Both the position numbers and the translations under genes were made by a program. From Croceitalea sp947503285 (GTDB lineage: Bacteria > Bacteroidota > Bacteroidia > Flavobacteriales > Flavobacteriaceae): a DNA stretch of 64,000 nt. Each line of letters opens with the position of its first letter. Position 1 is the stretch's first letter. The stretch is from the NCBI RefSeq assembly GCF_036985505.1, contig NZ_BTGQ01000002.1, forward strand, positions 434,001-498,000, given 5' to 3'. This document shows positions 17,857 to 26,998 of this stretch, one piece after another. The notes below the pieces were generated by a model. That model saw only the letters and a program-made list of their open reading frames with translations. It was not told the DNA's origin and did not search any database.

Positions 17857-19014
17857 ATGCCCATATATCACAAACTAGGGAAGTTTCCGCAGAAACGACA
17901 TACCCAATTTGAAAAGCCCGATGGTAGCCTGTATTACGAACAGTTATTTGGAACCATTGGCTTTGATGGCATGTCTTCTTTATCGTATCACGTACATCGT
18001 CCTACACAGGTAAAGGAGATTGGTGAAGCCTTGGATATGAGTCCGAAAATCGCCGTGGCCAAGAACATTACCTCCCGAAAGTTAATTGGGTTCGATGTTG
18101 CCCCTAAAGATGATTTTCTAGAGTCCCGCGAACCTATGATGGTGAACAACGATGTTCACATTGGTCTAGCTGCCCCAAAAAAATCGATGACCTCTTATTT
18201 TTATAAGAATTCCGATGCCGATGAAATGCTGTTCATTCATCGGGGTACAGGCACCTTAAAGACCTTTTTAGGTGATATTCCGTTTGAATATGGTGACTAT
18301 TTGATTATTCCCAGGGGAATGATCTATCAAATCGAATTCGATTCTGACGACAACCGGATTCTATATGCAGAGTCGTTCCACCCTATTTATACCCCAAAAC
18401 GTTATCGCAACTGGTTCGGGCAGTTATTGGAACATTCCCCATTTTGTGAACGTGACTACAAGCTACCACAGAACTTGCAGACCTTTGATGAAAAAGGGGA
18501 TTTCGTGATGAAAATCAAGAAACAGGGTATGTTGCACCATTTGGTTTACGCCACACATCCCTTTGATGTGGTAGGTTGGGATGGTTACAATTACCCTTAT
18601 GGTTTCTCCATCCATAATTTTGAGCCGATAACCGGGCGGGTCCATCAACCGCCGCCAGTACACCAGACCTTCGAGACCAACGCTTTTGTTATCTGTTCGT
18701 TCTGCCCAAGGTTGTACGATTACCACCCGAAATCCATTCCAGCACCCTATAACCACAGCAATATCGATTCTGATGAAATGCTATATTACGTAGACGGTGA
18801 TTTTATGAGTAGGACGGGTATTGGCCCGGGGCATATCTCTTTGCATCCCGCAGGAATCCCCCACGGACCCCATCCAGGTACTTATGAAGCCAGTATCGGC
18901 AAAAGGGAAACCGAAGAACTCGCCGTGATGATCGATACGTTCAAACCCCTGCAACTAACCGAAAATGCCCTAAAAATCGATGATGGTAAGTATTATAAAT
19001 CGTGGTTGGAATAA
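17857..19014 (+). CDS. hmgA: Homogentisate 1,2-dioxygenase
   Basis: Opens the homogentisate ring to maleylacetoacetate. The cupin-type Fe(II) site is visible in the C-terminal half, in the His-rich stretch from NFEPITGRVHQPPPVHQTFE to the ISLHPAGIPHGPHPG segment. Its 385 residues make it shorter than the roughly 430-residue Pseudomonas and human enzymes, which fits the Bacteroidota branch. It sits between hpd and fahA on the same strand. Confidence 0.95.
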   Translation: MPIYHKLGKFPQKRHTQFEKPDGSLYYEQLFGTIGFDGMSSLSYHVHRPTQVKEIGEALDMSPKIAVAKNITSRKLIGFDVAPKDDFLESREPMMVNNDVHIGLAAPKKSMTSYFYKNSDADEMLFIHRGTGTLKTFLGDIPFEYGDYLIIPRGMIYQIEFDSDDNRILYAESFHPIYTPKRYRNWFGQLLEHSPFCERDYKLPQNLQTFDEKGDFVMKIKKQGMLHHLVYATHPFDVVGWDGYNYPYGFSIHNFEPITGRVHQPPPVHQTFETNAFVICSFCPRLYDYHPKSIPAPYNHSNIDSDEMLYYVDGDFMSRTGIGPGHISLHPAGIPHGPHPGTYEASIGKRETEELAVMIDTFKPLQLTENALKIDDGKYYKSWLE

Positions 19015-19086
19015 AAGAAATTAGATGTTAATATTTAGAAGCGGGTTCTTTAACAGGTTCCGTAAAGCCCCTAATTACTAATCACT

Positions 19087-19107
19087 CATATCTCATATCT
19101 CATATCT
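19087..19107. repeat. Tandem heptamer repeat upstream of fahA
   Basis: Three perfect copies of CATATCT stand head to tail and end 8 bases before the fahA start codon. They therefore lie where the ribosome would bind. Confidence 0.85.
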
Positions 19108-19115
19108 AAAACAAC

Positions 19116-20336
19116 ATGATCATAGACATACCCAAAAACTCCGATTTTTCAATTCATAACATTCCCTTTGGGATTTTCTCCACGGAAGACAGAAGTCCGC
19201 GTGCCGGCGTAGCCATCGGAGATCATATCTTGGATCTAGCCGCTTTGGCGGAATTGGATGTATTTGATTTTAATACTGCCGTATTTGAAAAAGAAACATT
19301 GAATGATTTCATTTCGCTAGGAAAGGAAATCACCAAAAAAGTCCGTCTTGACATTCAACATTGGTTACAAGATGAAAATTCGATTTTGGCAAGCAAATCA
19401 GAGTTGTTCATCAAACAAGTCGATGCACAAATGCACATGCCCGTCTATATTGGTGACTATACCGATTTTTACTCTAGCATTGAGCATGCTACCAATGTGG
19501 GTAAGATGTTCCGTGATCCCGAAAATGCATTATTGCCCAACTGGAAGCACATTCCCGTTGGTTATCATGGCCGCGCAAGCTCCATAGTGGTTAGCGGCGA
19601 ACCTATACATAGACCTAAAGGACAGACGATTCCGGTTGGTGCCGACAAACCTGTTTTCGGACCGACCCAACGCCTCGATTTTGAATTGGAGATGGGTTTT
19701 ATTACCGGAAAGAATACCAATCTCGGGGAATCGGTTTTAACAAGTGAGGCTGAAGAATACATTTTCGGCCTGGTCTTATTGAATGACTGGTCGGCACGCG
19801 ATATCCAGAAATGGGAATATGTGCCTTTAGGTCCGTTTTTGGCCAAAAACTTTGCCTCACATATTTCGCCATGGATCGTAACTTTGGAGGCTTTTGAGAC
19901 GTTTAAGGTGCCTGGCCCAAAACAAGAACCTGAAGTATTGCCCTATTTGCAATATGAAGGTCTAAAAAACTATGATATCAACCTTGAAGTGGCCATAAGC
20001 CCAGAAGGAAGTGAAGAACAAACCGTTTGCCATTCCAATTTTAAGTATATGTACTGGAATATGGCCCAACAGTTGGCACATCACACCGTTAACGGTTGCA
20101 ATATCAATATCGGTGACCTTTATGGCTCGGGTACCATTTCAGGAAAAGATGAAAACTCGTACGGCTCTATGCTGGAACTGGCATGGATGGGCACAAAACC
20201 TTTGAAGATGAAAGATGGCAGCGAACGAAAATTCATCAATGATGGTGACACCGTAACCATGAGGGGCTTTGCGGAAAAGGATGGAAAACGTGTCGGTTTT
20301 GGTGAGGTTTCGGCGAAAATATTACCCGCAAAATAA
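19116..20336 (+). CDS. fahA: Fumarylacetoacetase
   Basis: Last step of the homogentisate pathway, cleaving fumarylacetoacetate to fumarate and acetoacetate. The 406-residue protein has an N-terminal SH3-like domain (HNIPFGIFSTEDRSPRAGVA) and the FAH catalytic domain with YTDFYSSIEHATNVG, DFELEMGFITG, LNDWSARDIQKWEY and PLGPFLAKNF, which carry the metal ligands and catalytic His. It starts 101 bases after hmgA, immediately after a tandem heptamer repeat. Confidence 0.97.
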   Translation: MIIDIPKNSDFSIHNIPFGIFSTEDRSPRAGVAIGDHILDLAALAELDVFDFNTAVFEKETLNDFISLGKEITKKVRLDIQHWLQDENSILASKSELFIKQVDAQMHMPVYIGDYTDFYSSIEHATNVGKMFRDPENALLPNWKHIPVGYHGRASSIVVSGEPIHRPKGQTIPVGADKPVFGPTQRLDFELEMGFITGKNTNLGESVLTSEAEEYIFGLVLLNDWSARDIQKWEYVPLGPFLAKNFASHISPWIVTLEAFETFKVPGPKQEPEVLPYLQYEGLKNYDINLEVAISPEGSEEQTVCHSNFKYMYWNMAQQLAHHTVNGCNINIGDLYGSGTISGKDENSYGSMLELAWMGTKPLKMKDGSERKFINDGDTVTMRGFAEKDGKRVGFGEVSAKILPAK

Positions 20337-20424
20337 ATTGTATTTTCAAGATGTCATAGTAGACACATTCGAAATGACCTCTTCTAATTTTTCTTGTATA
20401 TCGACGACGCAATAGTATATAAAT

Positions 20425-21324
20425 ATGACTAAAACCATCGACCCAAATAAAATAGCACAACCTGATTTACATGGTATTCTTTTAACTGCAGTGGCACCTC
20501 GCCCAATTTGCTTTGCAAGTACCATTGACACTCACGGCAATGTGAATTTGAGTCCGTTCAGCTATTTCAACGTTTTTAGTTCAAACCCGCCCATATTGAT
20601 ATTCTCACCTGCCAGAAGCGGCAGGGACAATACGCTAAAGCATTCGCATCAAAATGTAAAAGAAGTACCCGAAGTCGTTATCAATATCGTTAATTATCCT
20701 ATTGTAGAGCAGATGTCACTTTCAAGTACCGCCTATGAAAAAGGGGTAAATGAATTCATAAAAGCAGGCCTTACGGAAATTTCAAGTGAAAAAGTAAAAC
20801 CGCCACGTGTTGCGGAGGCCCCAGTATCTTTTGAGTGTTCGGTCACTGAAATCATTGAATTGGCAGACACCCCAGGGGCAGGAAATCTTATTTTATGTAA
20901 GGTAGAACTTATCCACATCAATGAAGATGTCATGACCGATGACCAATTGGATACCCAAAAGTTGGATTTGGTCGGTAGAATGGGCGGTAGCTGGTACACC
21001 CATGCTAACGGTGATTCCCTATTTGAAATTCCGAAACCGATACGAACCAAGGGTATTGGTGTTGATGCACTACCTGAAAACATTAGGGAAAGCGAAATCT
21101 TGACCGGAAATAATTTAGGGCGTTTGGGAAATTTGGAAGCCTTACCTACAAAAACACAATTAGATGCAATTGCCAATGATGAGGAACTGACCAATTTGGC
21201 AAGAAAGGTCGGCAGTGATAAAACGGCACATCAAAAACACCTCCATTGGCTTGCCCAGCGTATTTTAGAAGAGGGGAATACGACTAAGGCCATGGCCGTT
21301 TTAATGCACGCCGAAAATCTTTAA
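20425..21324 (+). CDS. Flavin reductase family protein (FMN-binding split barrel)
   Basis: The N-terminal 200 residues or so form a flavin-reductase-like split barrel, seen in VAPRPICFASTIDTHGNVNLSPFSYFN and SSNPPILIFSPAR. It is related to proteins that bind FMN and either supply reduced flavin or act on small molecules. The last 70 residues, rich in charged helices, lie outside the barrel. It stands between fahA and the aminotransferase with only 2 bases before the latter, so it is co-transcribed. Similar genes recur in tyrosine or tryptophan clusters of Flavobacteriia, but its reaction is unknown to me. Confidence 0.85.
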   Translation: MTKTIDPNKIAQPDLHGILLTAVAPRPICFASTIDTHGNVNLSPFSYFNVFSSNPPILIFSPARSGRDNTLKHSHQNVKEVPEVVINIVNYPIVEQMSLSSTAYEKGVNEFIKAGLTEISSEKVKPPRVAEAPVSFECSVTEIIELADTPGAGNLILCKVELIHINEDVMTDDQLDTQKLDLVGRMGGSWYTHANGDSLFEIPKPIRTKGIGVDALPENIRESEILTGNNLGRLGNLEALPTKTQLDAIANDEELTNLARKVGSDKTAHQKHLHWLAQRILEEGNTTKAMAVLMHAENL

Positions 21325-21326
21325 GC

Positions 21327-22424
21327 ATGAATACCATAGAATCCATATTCAAGTCGTATTTAGAGCCGAAAGAAGTTTATAAGGGTGGCAAGAACATTCC
21401 TGCATCAAACCAGAAAGTCTATAAACTATCGTCAAACGAAAATCCATTAGGTGCCTCGCCAAAAGCTATTGCAGCCCTTAAAAAAGCTGCTATGCAGGTA
21501 GCTATCTATCCTGATCAGACGGATATTCGCCTTCGCGAGGCATTGGTGGCCGATTTCAATGGTGCCCTCGCTGCCGACCAGTTTATATGTGGCAACAGCG
21601 GTTCTGAGATCATTGACATGTTGTTACGGGCCTTTTTGAATGAAGGGGACGAGGTGATTTATTCCAACCCCTGTTTTTTGCCCTACTCCGTTTTTTCAAG
21701 ATGGTATGGTGCCAAACAAATTGATGTTCCATTGAAAAGTCCTAATTACGACTTAGACATTGACGGTATCTTAAAGGCCATCACCAAAAAGACCAAATTG
21801 ATTTTTTTGACCAGCCCAAATAACCCTACCGGCACTTATATCGCCAAACCGGTTCTAGATGACTTTTTAAACAGAATCCCTAAAAACATCCTTATTGTCT
21901 TTGATGAGGTTTATAGGCATTTTGCAGATGCCGAAGACTATGTCACGGCGCTACCTTATGTCAAACAAGGTCACAATGTTATTGCCATCAATAGTTTTTC
22001 GAAAACTTATGGCTTGGCAGGGCAACGTATTGGATATTGTTATACTACGGCTACCATTGCCAATTACATGCGACAGATCCATAAACCTTTTTTACTGCCT
22101 TTGACCTCGATTGAAGCGGCAATCGGCGCTTTGAACGATCATTTGTTCATTGAGAATACGGTAAAAACGGTACTTACAGGAAGGGCCTACCTTACTGAGG
22201 AATTTAAAAAACTAAGCATTGACCATTGGCCGACCCAAGCTAATTTCTTTATCATTGACCCCCCACTTCCTGAAATGGAATTTACCGACAAACTAATGGA
22301 CGAGGGCATAATGGTTCGACCAGTATCACAATTTGGGGCACCCGGTAAAGTTCGGATAACCATCGGAACACCGGAAGCCAACCATGCTTTGATTTCAGTC
22401 TTGCAAAAAATGAAGTACGTCTAG
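21327..22424 (+). CDS. Class I/II pyridoxal-phosphate aminotransferase (HisC-like), possible aromatic aminotransferase
   Basis: A 365-residue fold-type I aminotransferase resembling histidinol-phosphate aminotransferase. The signature SSNENPLGASPKA is near the N-terminus, FLTSPNNPTGTY binds the cofactor ring, VFDEVYRHF holds the conserved Asp and Tyr, and the Schiff-base lysine lies in INSFSKTYGLAGQRIGY. At the end of a tyrosine catabolic cluster and away from his genes, it probably makes 4-hydroxyphenylpyruvate from tyrosine (inference). Histidinol-phosphate specificity cannot be excluded. It is convergent with the lipocalin-like gene, with only 9 bases between. Confidence 0.85.
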   Translation: MNTIESIFKSYLEPKEVYKGGKNIPASNQKVYKLSSNENPLGASPKAIAALKKAAMQVAIYPDQTDIRLREALVADFNGALAADQFICGNSGSEIIDMLLRAFLNEGDEVIYSNPCFLPYSVFSRWYGAKQIDVPLKSPNYDLDIDGILKAITKKTKLIFLTSPNNPTGTYIAKPVLDDFLNRIPKNILIVFDEVYRHFADAEDYVTALPYVKQGHNVIAINSFSKTYGLAGQRIGYCYTTATIANYMRQIHKPFLLPLTSIEAAIGALNDHLFIENTVKTVLTGRAYLTEEFKKLSIDHWPTQANFFIIDPPLPEMEFTDKLMDEGIMVRPVSQFGAPGKVRITIGTPEANHALISVLQKMKYV

Positions 22425-22433
22425 TTCACTAGA

Positions 22434-22934
22434 TTATCCTCTGGTAAAAATAGCTTGTGCACCTGAATAGTTGTCGGCATCGATAACCTCTCCGGCAATG
22501 ACCATGGTGTTGCCTTCAATTGCAACTTCAATGGTCTCTTCTTCCATGTCGGCATTGATGAAGGTCAATTGATTACCTTCTAACGACCACGTTGAAGACT
22601 CCGTATCACTTTGGGTTGGACATGGCACATCTAGGCCTGTGGGACCTGCGTTTACTTCGATATAGTTGGTCTTATCCTCTGCCGAAGCAGTACTATCAGC
22701 GTTAAATACAAAAGTTACCAGATAACACTGCTCTTCTGCAAGATTATCAATAATTTCAGCAGCCAAATTCAACTCCGTATCACTTTGACCTGTAAAGTCA
22801 ACGCTGGTCAAGTTCCAGGTACCGACCAAATTCGATTCGCCACCGACCATTTGAAGACCGTCATCCTCACTATCGGAGGAACAAGATAATGTCAAGGCAA
22901 AAACTGCAATTAGCACCATTAATTTAGATTTCAT
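22434..22934 (-). CDS. Lipocalin-like lipoprotein
   Basis: A 166-residue exported lipoprotein. The signal peptide MKSKLMVLIAVFALTLSC ends in a lipobox, followed by an acidic linker (SSDSEDDG). The remainder starts with LVGTWNLTSVDF and alternates beta strands up to TMVIAGEV, matching the lipocalin-like domain common in Bacteroidota surface lipoproteins. The acidic residues just after the lipid cysteine may act as a surface-export signal. Ligand unknown. It is 73 bases downstream of the DUF5916 gene on the same strand. Confidence 0.8.
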   Translation of the reverse strand: MKSKLMVLIAVFALTLSCSSDSEDDGLQMVGGESNLVGTWNLTSVDFTGQSDTELNLAAEIIDNLAEEQCYLVTFVFNADSTASAEDKTNYIEVNAGPTGLDVPCPTQSDTESSTWSLEGNQLTFINADMEEETIEVAIEGNTMVIAGEVIDADNYSGAQAIFTRG

Positions 22935-23007
22935 CTTTTTTAGTTTTTTGGGGTATACCCCATTTTAACGATGAATCGAGCATAATAGTGTAACACAAGG
23001 CTAATTC

Positions 23008-25680
23008 TTACAAGACAAATCGATAGGTAGCTTTCAGTAGAAAAATGTTCTGTGGAGTCTGACCGAGGATATTATCCCCTAAACTGGTGAACAACCCTTC
23101 TGATGGATTACCCGACTGGGACACGTCTTGCGACCATACCAAGAACACTTCCGAACCTGGAATATATTCCCATCGCAACACCAAATTAGACCTGAACTGC
23201 ACAAAGGAAAAATCAGGATCGCCAAAACTAAAATCGGTAACTCCGTCAAGATTTTCATCTATGGCATAATTATCGTCAGAAAAGGTGACCTGATTGGCTT
23301 CATATTGCAAGAAACGATCTTCAAAATTTCGGGCGGTAGCATTGTCCACATGTTTAAAATTTGAATAGCGACCCCTAGAAATAAAGGGTTGCCCCCAATA
23401 TTGAACCGTCAAATTCGGATTGATATTAAAATTAAAACGTACGGACATGCTTAGGGTACGCTGTTCAATCTCACCATTTAGGTAGCGAATACCAAGATCG
23501 GTATCGATGTTATCGATATATTGAAGTTTGTCATTATTGATGCTATACTCTGGAAAAACCGAGATACGTAGGGCATCAATGGGCTGATACCTAAACCCGA
23601 ATTCCACGGAATACCTTCTGATTGAATTATCCAAGGCTCGTCTCCCATTATGAAAAAAATTGAACCGTAATTTTTTTCGCCCATCGGTACCAATACTATT
23701 CCAAAAACTGACTTCTGGGGTCCGACGTAGTCGCGGACCACCACGTAAGGCAAAATTCGAAAATTGAACGGGGGCATAATTGAAGCCTATGTTAGAGAAC
23801 CAGTTATTTGCCCAATTTTGCCAAGTATTGGTATTAAAACGCAGCTCATTATGGTTACCGGCAAAATCCCAAGCGCTCCAATGGTTATAATTGATGCCCA
23901 CCCTTCTGAAGGTACTGTCGGGTTTTAATGTTTGATAGCCGACCCAGGTGTAGTGACGAATGTCATCGGCTTGACGTTGAAAACCAATATCATTCAGCTC
24001 CAATTCAGGTGAACGCCAGGTGCCACCACTTTCAAAACGCCAGTGGCCATTACCGACCTTTCCTATTTGAAGGTTGCCACCCGTACCTGTCAACGATGTT
24101 CTCCCCTCGTCCACTTCCACGTGATCCGCATCAATTCTTTGAAACAAACGGGTAATGGAGTTTTGGGTGTGGGTTATCGCTTCCTCGCTGCCCTGAACAT
24201 GGCTTAAGATGATATTGCCACCTAAATACCAATCGCGATTGTTCCATTGGTGTTTGAAATCCAGCCCTCCAGTATAGGCCGATTCATGAAGAAAGTTCAG
24301 GTTTTGGGTAAGATCGGCCCTGTTGGTTGCAGTGAATATCCCCCCGATAAAAGAATTACGTTCATTGAAATCTTTTTGGGCCCGACCCACAAAATAATTC
24401 GTCAAGGGTTCTACGACTTCCCTTCTGCGATCACCATCATTAGCGATGGTCGCATATTTTTTTGCGGTAACACTCTCTAAAACGCCGATAGCCCAACCAT
24501 TTTTAGTCTTTCCGCTGAATTTGGCCGCTCCTAGAATTTGGGTATTGTCAGGGATATCGACAAAATCACCATCATTCGTATCTGGAAAGCCTTGTGGACT
24601 GCGACCAATACGGCGAGAATAAAAAACATTGTCAAAACCAAACGTATTACCTGCTTCAGACTGCGAAACATTGAAATCAAAAATATTCTTGTTCTCAACA
24701 AAGAAAGGACGCTGCTCTCGAAAGAAAATTTGAAAACCATCCAAGGCGATAGCCGAAGGATCTGCCTCTACCTGTCCAAAATCAGGGTTTACCGTTAGAT
24801 CGAGGGTGAGATCGTTCGTAATTCCGATCTTGGCATCAAGCCCTACGGCGATATCCGTGTCACTGCCATCCCTAAAGGGATTTCCCTCTTCAGCTTCATA
24901 GGTTTCACCACTCGCTACCGTATAAGGTTGTATTTCCAATTGTTTTTGCGGTTCCATATTCCTAAGTCCATGAAGCTCCCCGAATTCGCTTACCCAACCT
25001 GGTTGATCAATCGGCTTACGTTGCCAAAGCGAACGTTCTTCGGCCCGAAAGAAACGCCTGGTGGATTGCAAGCCCCAAACCTGGTTTTCGGCCCCACTGA
25101 ATTTTAATTGACTCAATGGAATCTTAAGTTCGGCGGTCCAACCCTCATCGTCGATATTGGTCTTGGTATACCATATTGGGTTCCAACTTCCATCCCAATT
25201 GTTCCCGTTATTGGAAACAAACTCGTCCCCTTTTACCCCAGCAGCCGTTACCGTAAAAGAAAAAGCAGTACGCTTGTCATGATAACTATCGATATTGAAT
25301 TCGACCCAGTCGCCTTCAAAACCATCACGCCTAGACATTCTTCTTATAATTTTATCAGGCTCTGCATCGTAACAACGAACCCCGATGTAAAGGTTCTTAC
25401 TGTCATAGACAATCTTGAATTTGGTCTGATAACTTGGTGGCGTATTCTCATCAGGTTGATTTTCGATATAATCACCCGTCCATTCCACAAGACCCCATGC
25501 CTCATCGTTCAACAAACCATCTACACTTGGTGGTTCTTCATTTTCAATGGCCTTTGTGACATAGATTTTCTTCGGTACTATTTCAGTCGTATCTTGTTGC
25601 ACTTCGGTTGAATTTCCTTCTTGGGAAAAACAGATACTGGAAAAGAGTAACGCTGTCAGAAAGTGGGTTGGATTTCTCAC
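23008..25680 (-). CDS. DUF5916 outer-membrane protein with CBM9-like domain
   Basis: An 890-residue exported protein with a short signal peptide (TALLFSSICFSQ). A CBM9-like beta-sandwich at about residues 40-230 starts IENEEPPSVDGLLNDEAW. The remainder is DUF5916, rich in amphipathic beta strands and ending in a terminal aromatic residue motif (LLKATYRFVL), as in an outer-membrane beta-barrel. DUF5916 proteins are frequent in Bacteroidota and their function is unknown. The acidic start of the CBM9 part suggests sugar or metal binding, which is inference. Single gene or two-gene unit with the lipocalin-like lipoprotein. Confidence 0.85.
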   Translation of the reverse strand: MRNPTHFLTALLFSSICFSQEGNSTEVQQDTTEIVPKKIYVTKAIENEEPPSVDGLLNDEAWGLVEWTGDYIENQPDENTPPSYQTKFKIVYDSKNLYIGVRCYDAEPDKIIRRMSRRDGFEGDWVEFNIDSYHDKRTAFSFTVTAAGVKGDEFVSNNGNNWDGSWNPIWYTKTNIDDEGWTAELKIPLSQLKFSGAENQVWGLQSTRRFFRAEERSLWQRKPIDQPGWVSEFGELHGLRNMEPQKQLEIQPYTVASGETYEAEEGNPFRDGSDTDIAVGLDAKIGITNDLTLDLTVNPDFGQVEADPSAIALDGFQIFFREQRPFFVENKNIFDFNVSQSEAGNTFGFDNVFYSRRIGRSPQGFPDTNDGDFVDIPDNTQILGAAKFSGKTKNGWAIGVLESVTAKKYATIANDGDRRREVVEPLTNYFVGRAQKDFNERNSFIGGIFTATNRADLTQNLNFLHESAYTGGLDFKHQWNNRDWYLGGNIILSHVQGSEEAITHTQNSITRLFQRIDADHVEVDEGRTSLTGTGGNLQIGKVGNGHWRFESGGTWRSPELELNDIGFQRQADDIRHYTWVGYQTLKPDSTFRRVGINYNHWSAWDFAGNHNELRFNTNTWQNWANNWFSNIGFNYAPVQFSNFALRGGPRLRRTPEVSFWNSIGTDGRKKLRFNFFHNGRRALDNSIRRYSVEFGFRYQPIDALRISVFPEYSINNDKLQYIDNIDTDLGIRYLNGEIEQRTLSMSVRFNFNINPNLTVQYWGQPFISRGRYSNFKHVDNATARNFEDRFLQYEANQVTFSDDNYAIDENLDGVTDFSFGDPDFSFVQFRSNLVLRWEYIPGSEVFLVWSQDVSQSGNPSEGLFTSLGDNILGQTPQNIFLLKATYRFVL

Positions 25681-25836
25681 TGCTATTTGTTTTTTGGTTG
25701 ATGTGACTTAAAGACCAATGAATTTTCAAATAGTTACAGTTCAATCCATTTTTAAGTTTTCTTTAACACTAAATCAAGAAACCAAAAGCCTTGATAACAT
25801 CCTTTTTAAAAAGGAAAAAATAATATTTCACAAGCA

Positions 25837-25867
25837 TTTGTAATTCAATCTAATAATTGTACATTTG
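25837..25867 (+). promoter_or_regulatory. Promoter of the rplM-rpsI operon
   Basis: TTTG (25837-25840), a 19-nt spacer and TACATTTG (25860-25867) match the Bacteroidota consensus exactly. The leader before the GTG start would be about 40 nt. Confidence 0.75.
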
Positions 25868-25914
25868 CACCCCGTTTATCGGGAATGTTTTGAAAATCGA
25901 TAATATTTCAAGAA

Positions 25915-26370
25915 GTGGATACATTAAGTTACAAGACTGTTTCAGCTAAAAAATCAGACATTGAGAAGCAATGGGTATTGGTTGACGCTGAAGGACAAAC
26001 TTTAGGTCGATTGGCATCTAAAGTCGCTAAAATCTTAAGGGGCAAGTACAAGCCTAATTATACCCCCCATGTTGATTGTGGCGATAATGTCATCGTCATC
26101 AATGCGGAAAAAATTCAAATGAGTGGAAATAAATGGGCCGATAAGACCTATTTACGTTATACCGGTTACCCAGGTGGCCAGCGTTCGACCTCGGCAAGTG
26201 ACCTTTTAGAGAAACATCCTGAACGTATTATCGAAAAATCCGTTAAAGGCATGTTACCTAAAAACAGATTAGGTGCCGACCTATTCCGTAATTTAAAAGT
26301 TTATGCTGGTACCGAGCACGGACAAGAAGCGCAAAAACCGAAGACGATTAACTTAAATGACTACAAATAA
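25915..26370 (+). CDS. rplM: 50S ribosomal protein L13
   Basis: L13 of the large ribosomal subunit, 151 residues, with the conserved VDAEGQTLGRLAS, LRGKYKPNYTPH and GMLPKNRLG segments. Translation starts at GTG (encoding MDTLSYK); no in-frame ATG fits, and the MDTLSYK start is common in relatives. Its stop overlaps the rpsI start codon by one base, so the two are translationally coupled. Confidence 0.97.
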   Translation: MDTLSYKTVSAKKSDIEKQWVLVDAEGQTLGRLASKVAKILRGKYKPNYTPHVDCGDNVIVINAEKIQMSGNKWADKTYLRYTGYPGGQRSTSASDLLEKHPERIIEKSVKGMLPKNRLGADLFRNLKVYAGTEHGQEAQKPKTINLNDYK

Positions 26371-26756
26371 TGGAAGTGGTTCATAAAATAGGAAGAAGAA
26401 AAACGGCTGTTGCCCGTGTTTATGTTTCTGAGGGAAAAGGAAACATCACCGTGAACAAAAGAAAATTAGAAGATTATTTCTCTACGGCAACACTACAATA
26501 TAAGGTAAAGCAACCTTTTACCCTTACTGAAAACGATGGCAATTACGACGTTAACGTAAATGTTTTTGGCGGTGGGATCACCGGGCAAGCAGAAGCTATC
26601 CGTTTGGCATTGTCAAGGGCAATGTGTGAGATCAATGAAGAGCACAGAGGCGTTCTAAAGCCAGAAGGTCTACTTACTAGAGACCCGAGAATGGTTGAAC
26701 GTAAAAAATTCGGTCAGAAGAAAGCCCGTAAGAAATTCCAGTTCTCTAAACGTTAA
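26370..26756 (+). CDS. rpsI: 30S ribosomal protein S9
   Basis: S9 of the small subunit, 128 residues, ending in the canonical basic tail KKARKKFQFSKR that reaches the P-site tRNA. The N-terminal IGRRKTAVARVYV and the GGGITGQAEAIRLALSRA motif are clear. It follows rplM with a one-base overlap. A hairpin at 26825-26845 probably ends the unit. Confidence 0.98.
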   Translation: MEVVHKIGRRKTAVARVYVSEGKGNITVNKRKLEDYFSTATLQYKVKQPFTLTENDGNYDVNVNVFGGGITGQAEAIRLALSRAMCEINEEHRGVLKPEGLLTRDPRMVERKKFGQKKARKKFQFSKR

Positions 26757-26789
26757 TACATAGCTGCGATTTTCGCATTTATCCATAAC

Positions 26790-26809
26790 TACCGACGGTA
26801 TCGTCGGTA
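26790..26809 (+). other. Short perfect hairpin in the rpsI-rpsB spacer
   Basis: TACCGACG, GTAT, CGTCGGTA forms a perfect 8-bp stem just after rpsI. It is not followed by a T-run. It may support termination together with the next hairpin or stabilise the mRNA 3' end. Confidence 0.45.
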
Positions 26810-26824
26810 AATGTTCATTGAAAG

Positions 26825-26845
26825 TCCAGGCCATCATGGTCTGGA
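26825..26845 (+). terminator. Probable terminator of rplM-rpsI
   Basis: TCCAGGCC and GGTCTGGA pair over 8 bp with one G-U around a 5-nt loop, followed by TTAAATTTT. The tail is only moderately T-rich. Confidence 0.5.
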
Positions 26846-26998
26846 TTAAATTTTAAACAAAAGTTGTCGTTGTTCCGAAAAGTGGATTACGAACTTTTTG
26901 GAATTTAGTTTAGCATCTAAATGTAACGGGCGATTTACAAAATGTAAAGACCACCAATACATTGCTATCTCAACGGAACGTAAACTAAGTACAAAAAA

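Noticed and set aside
25108..25611. 167-codon frame antisense to the DUF5916 gene
   Set aside because: The DUF5916 reading is strongly supported by domain content, and the antisense peptide shows no recognisable feature.
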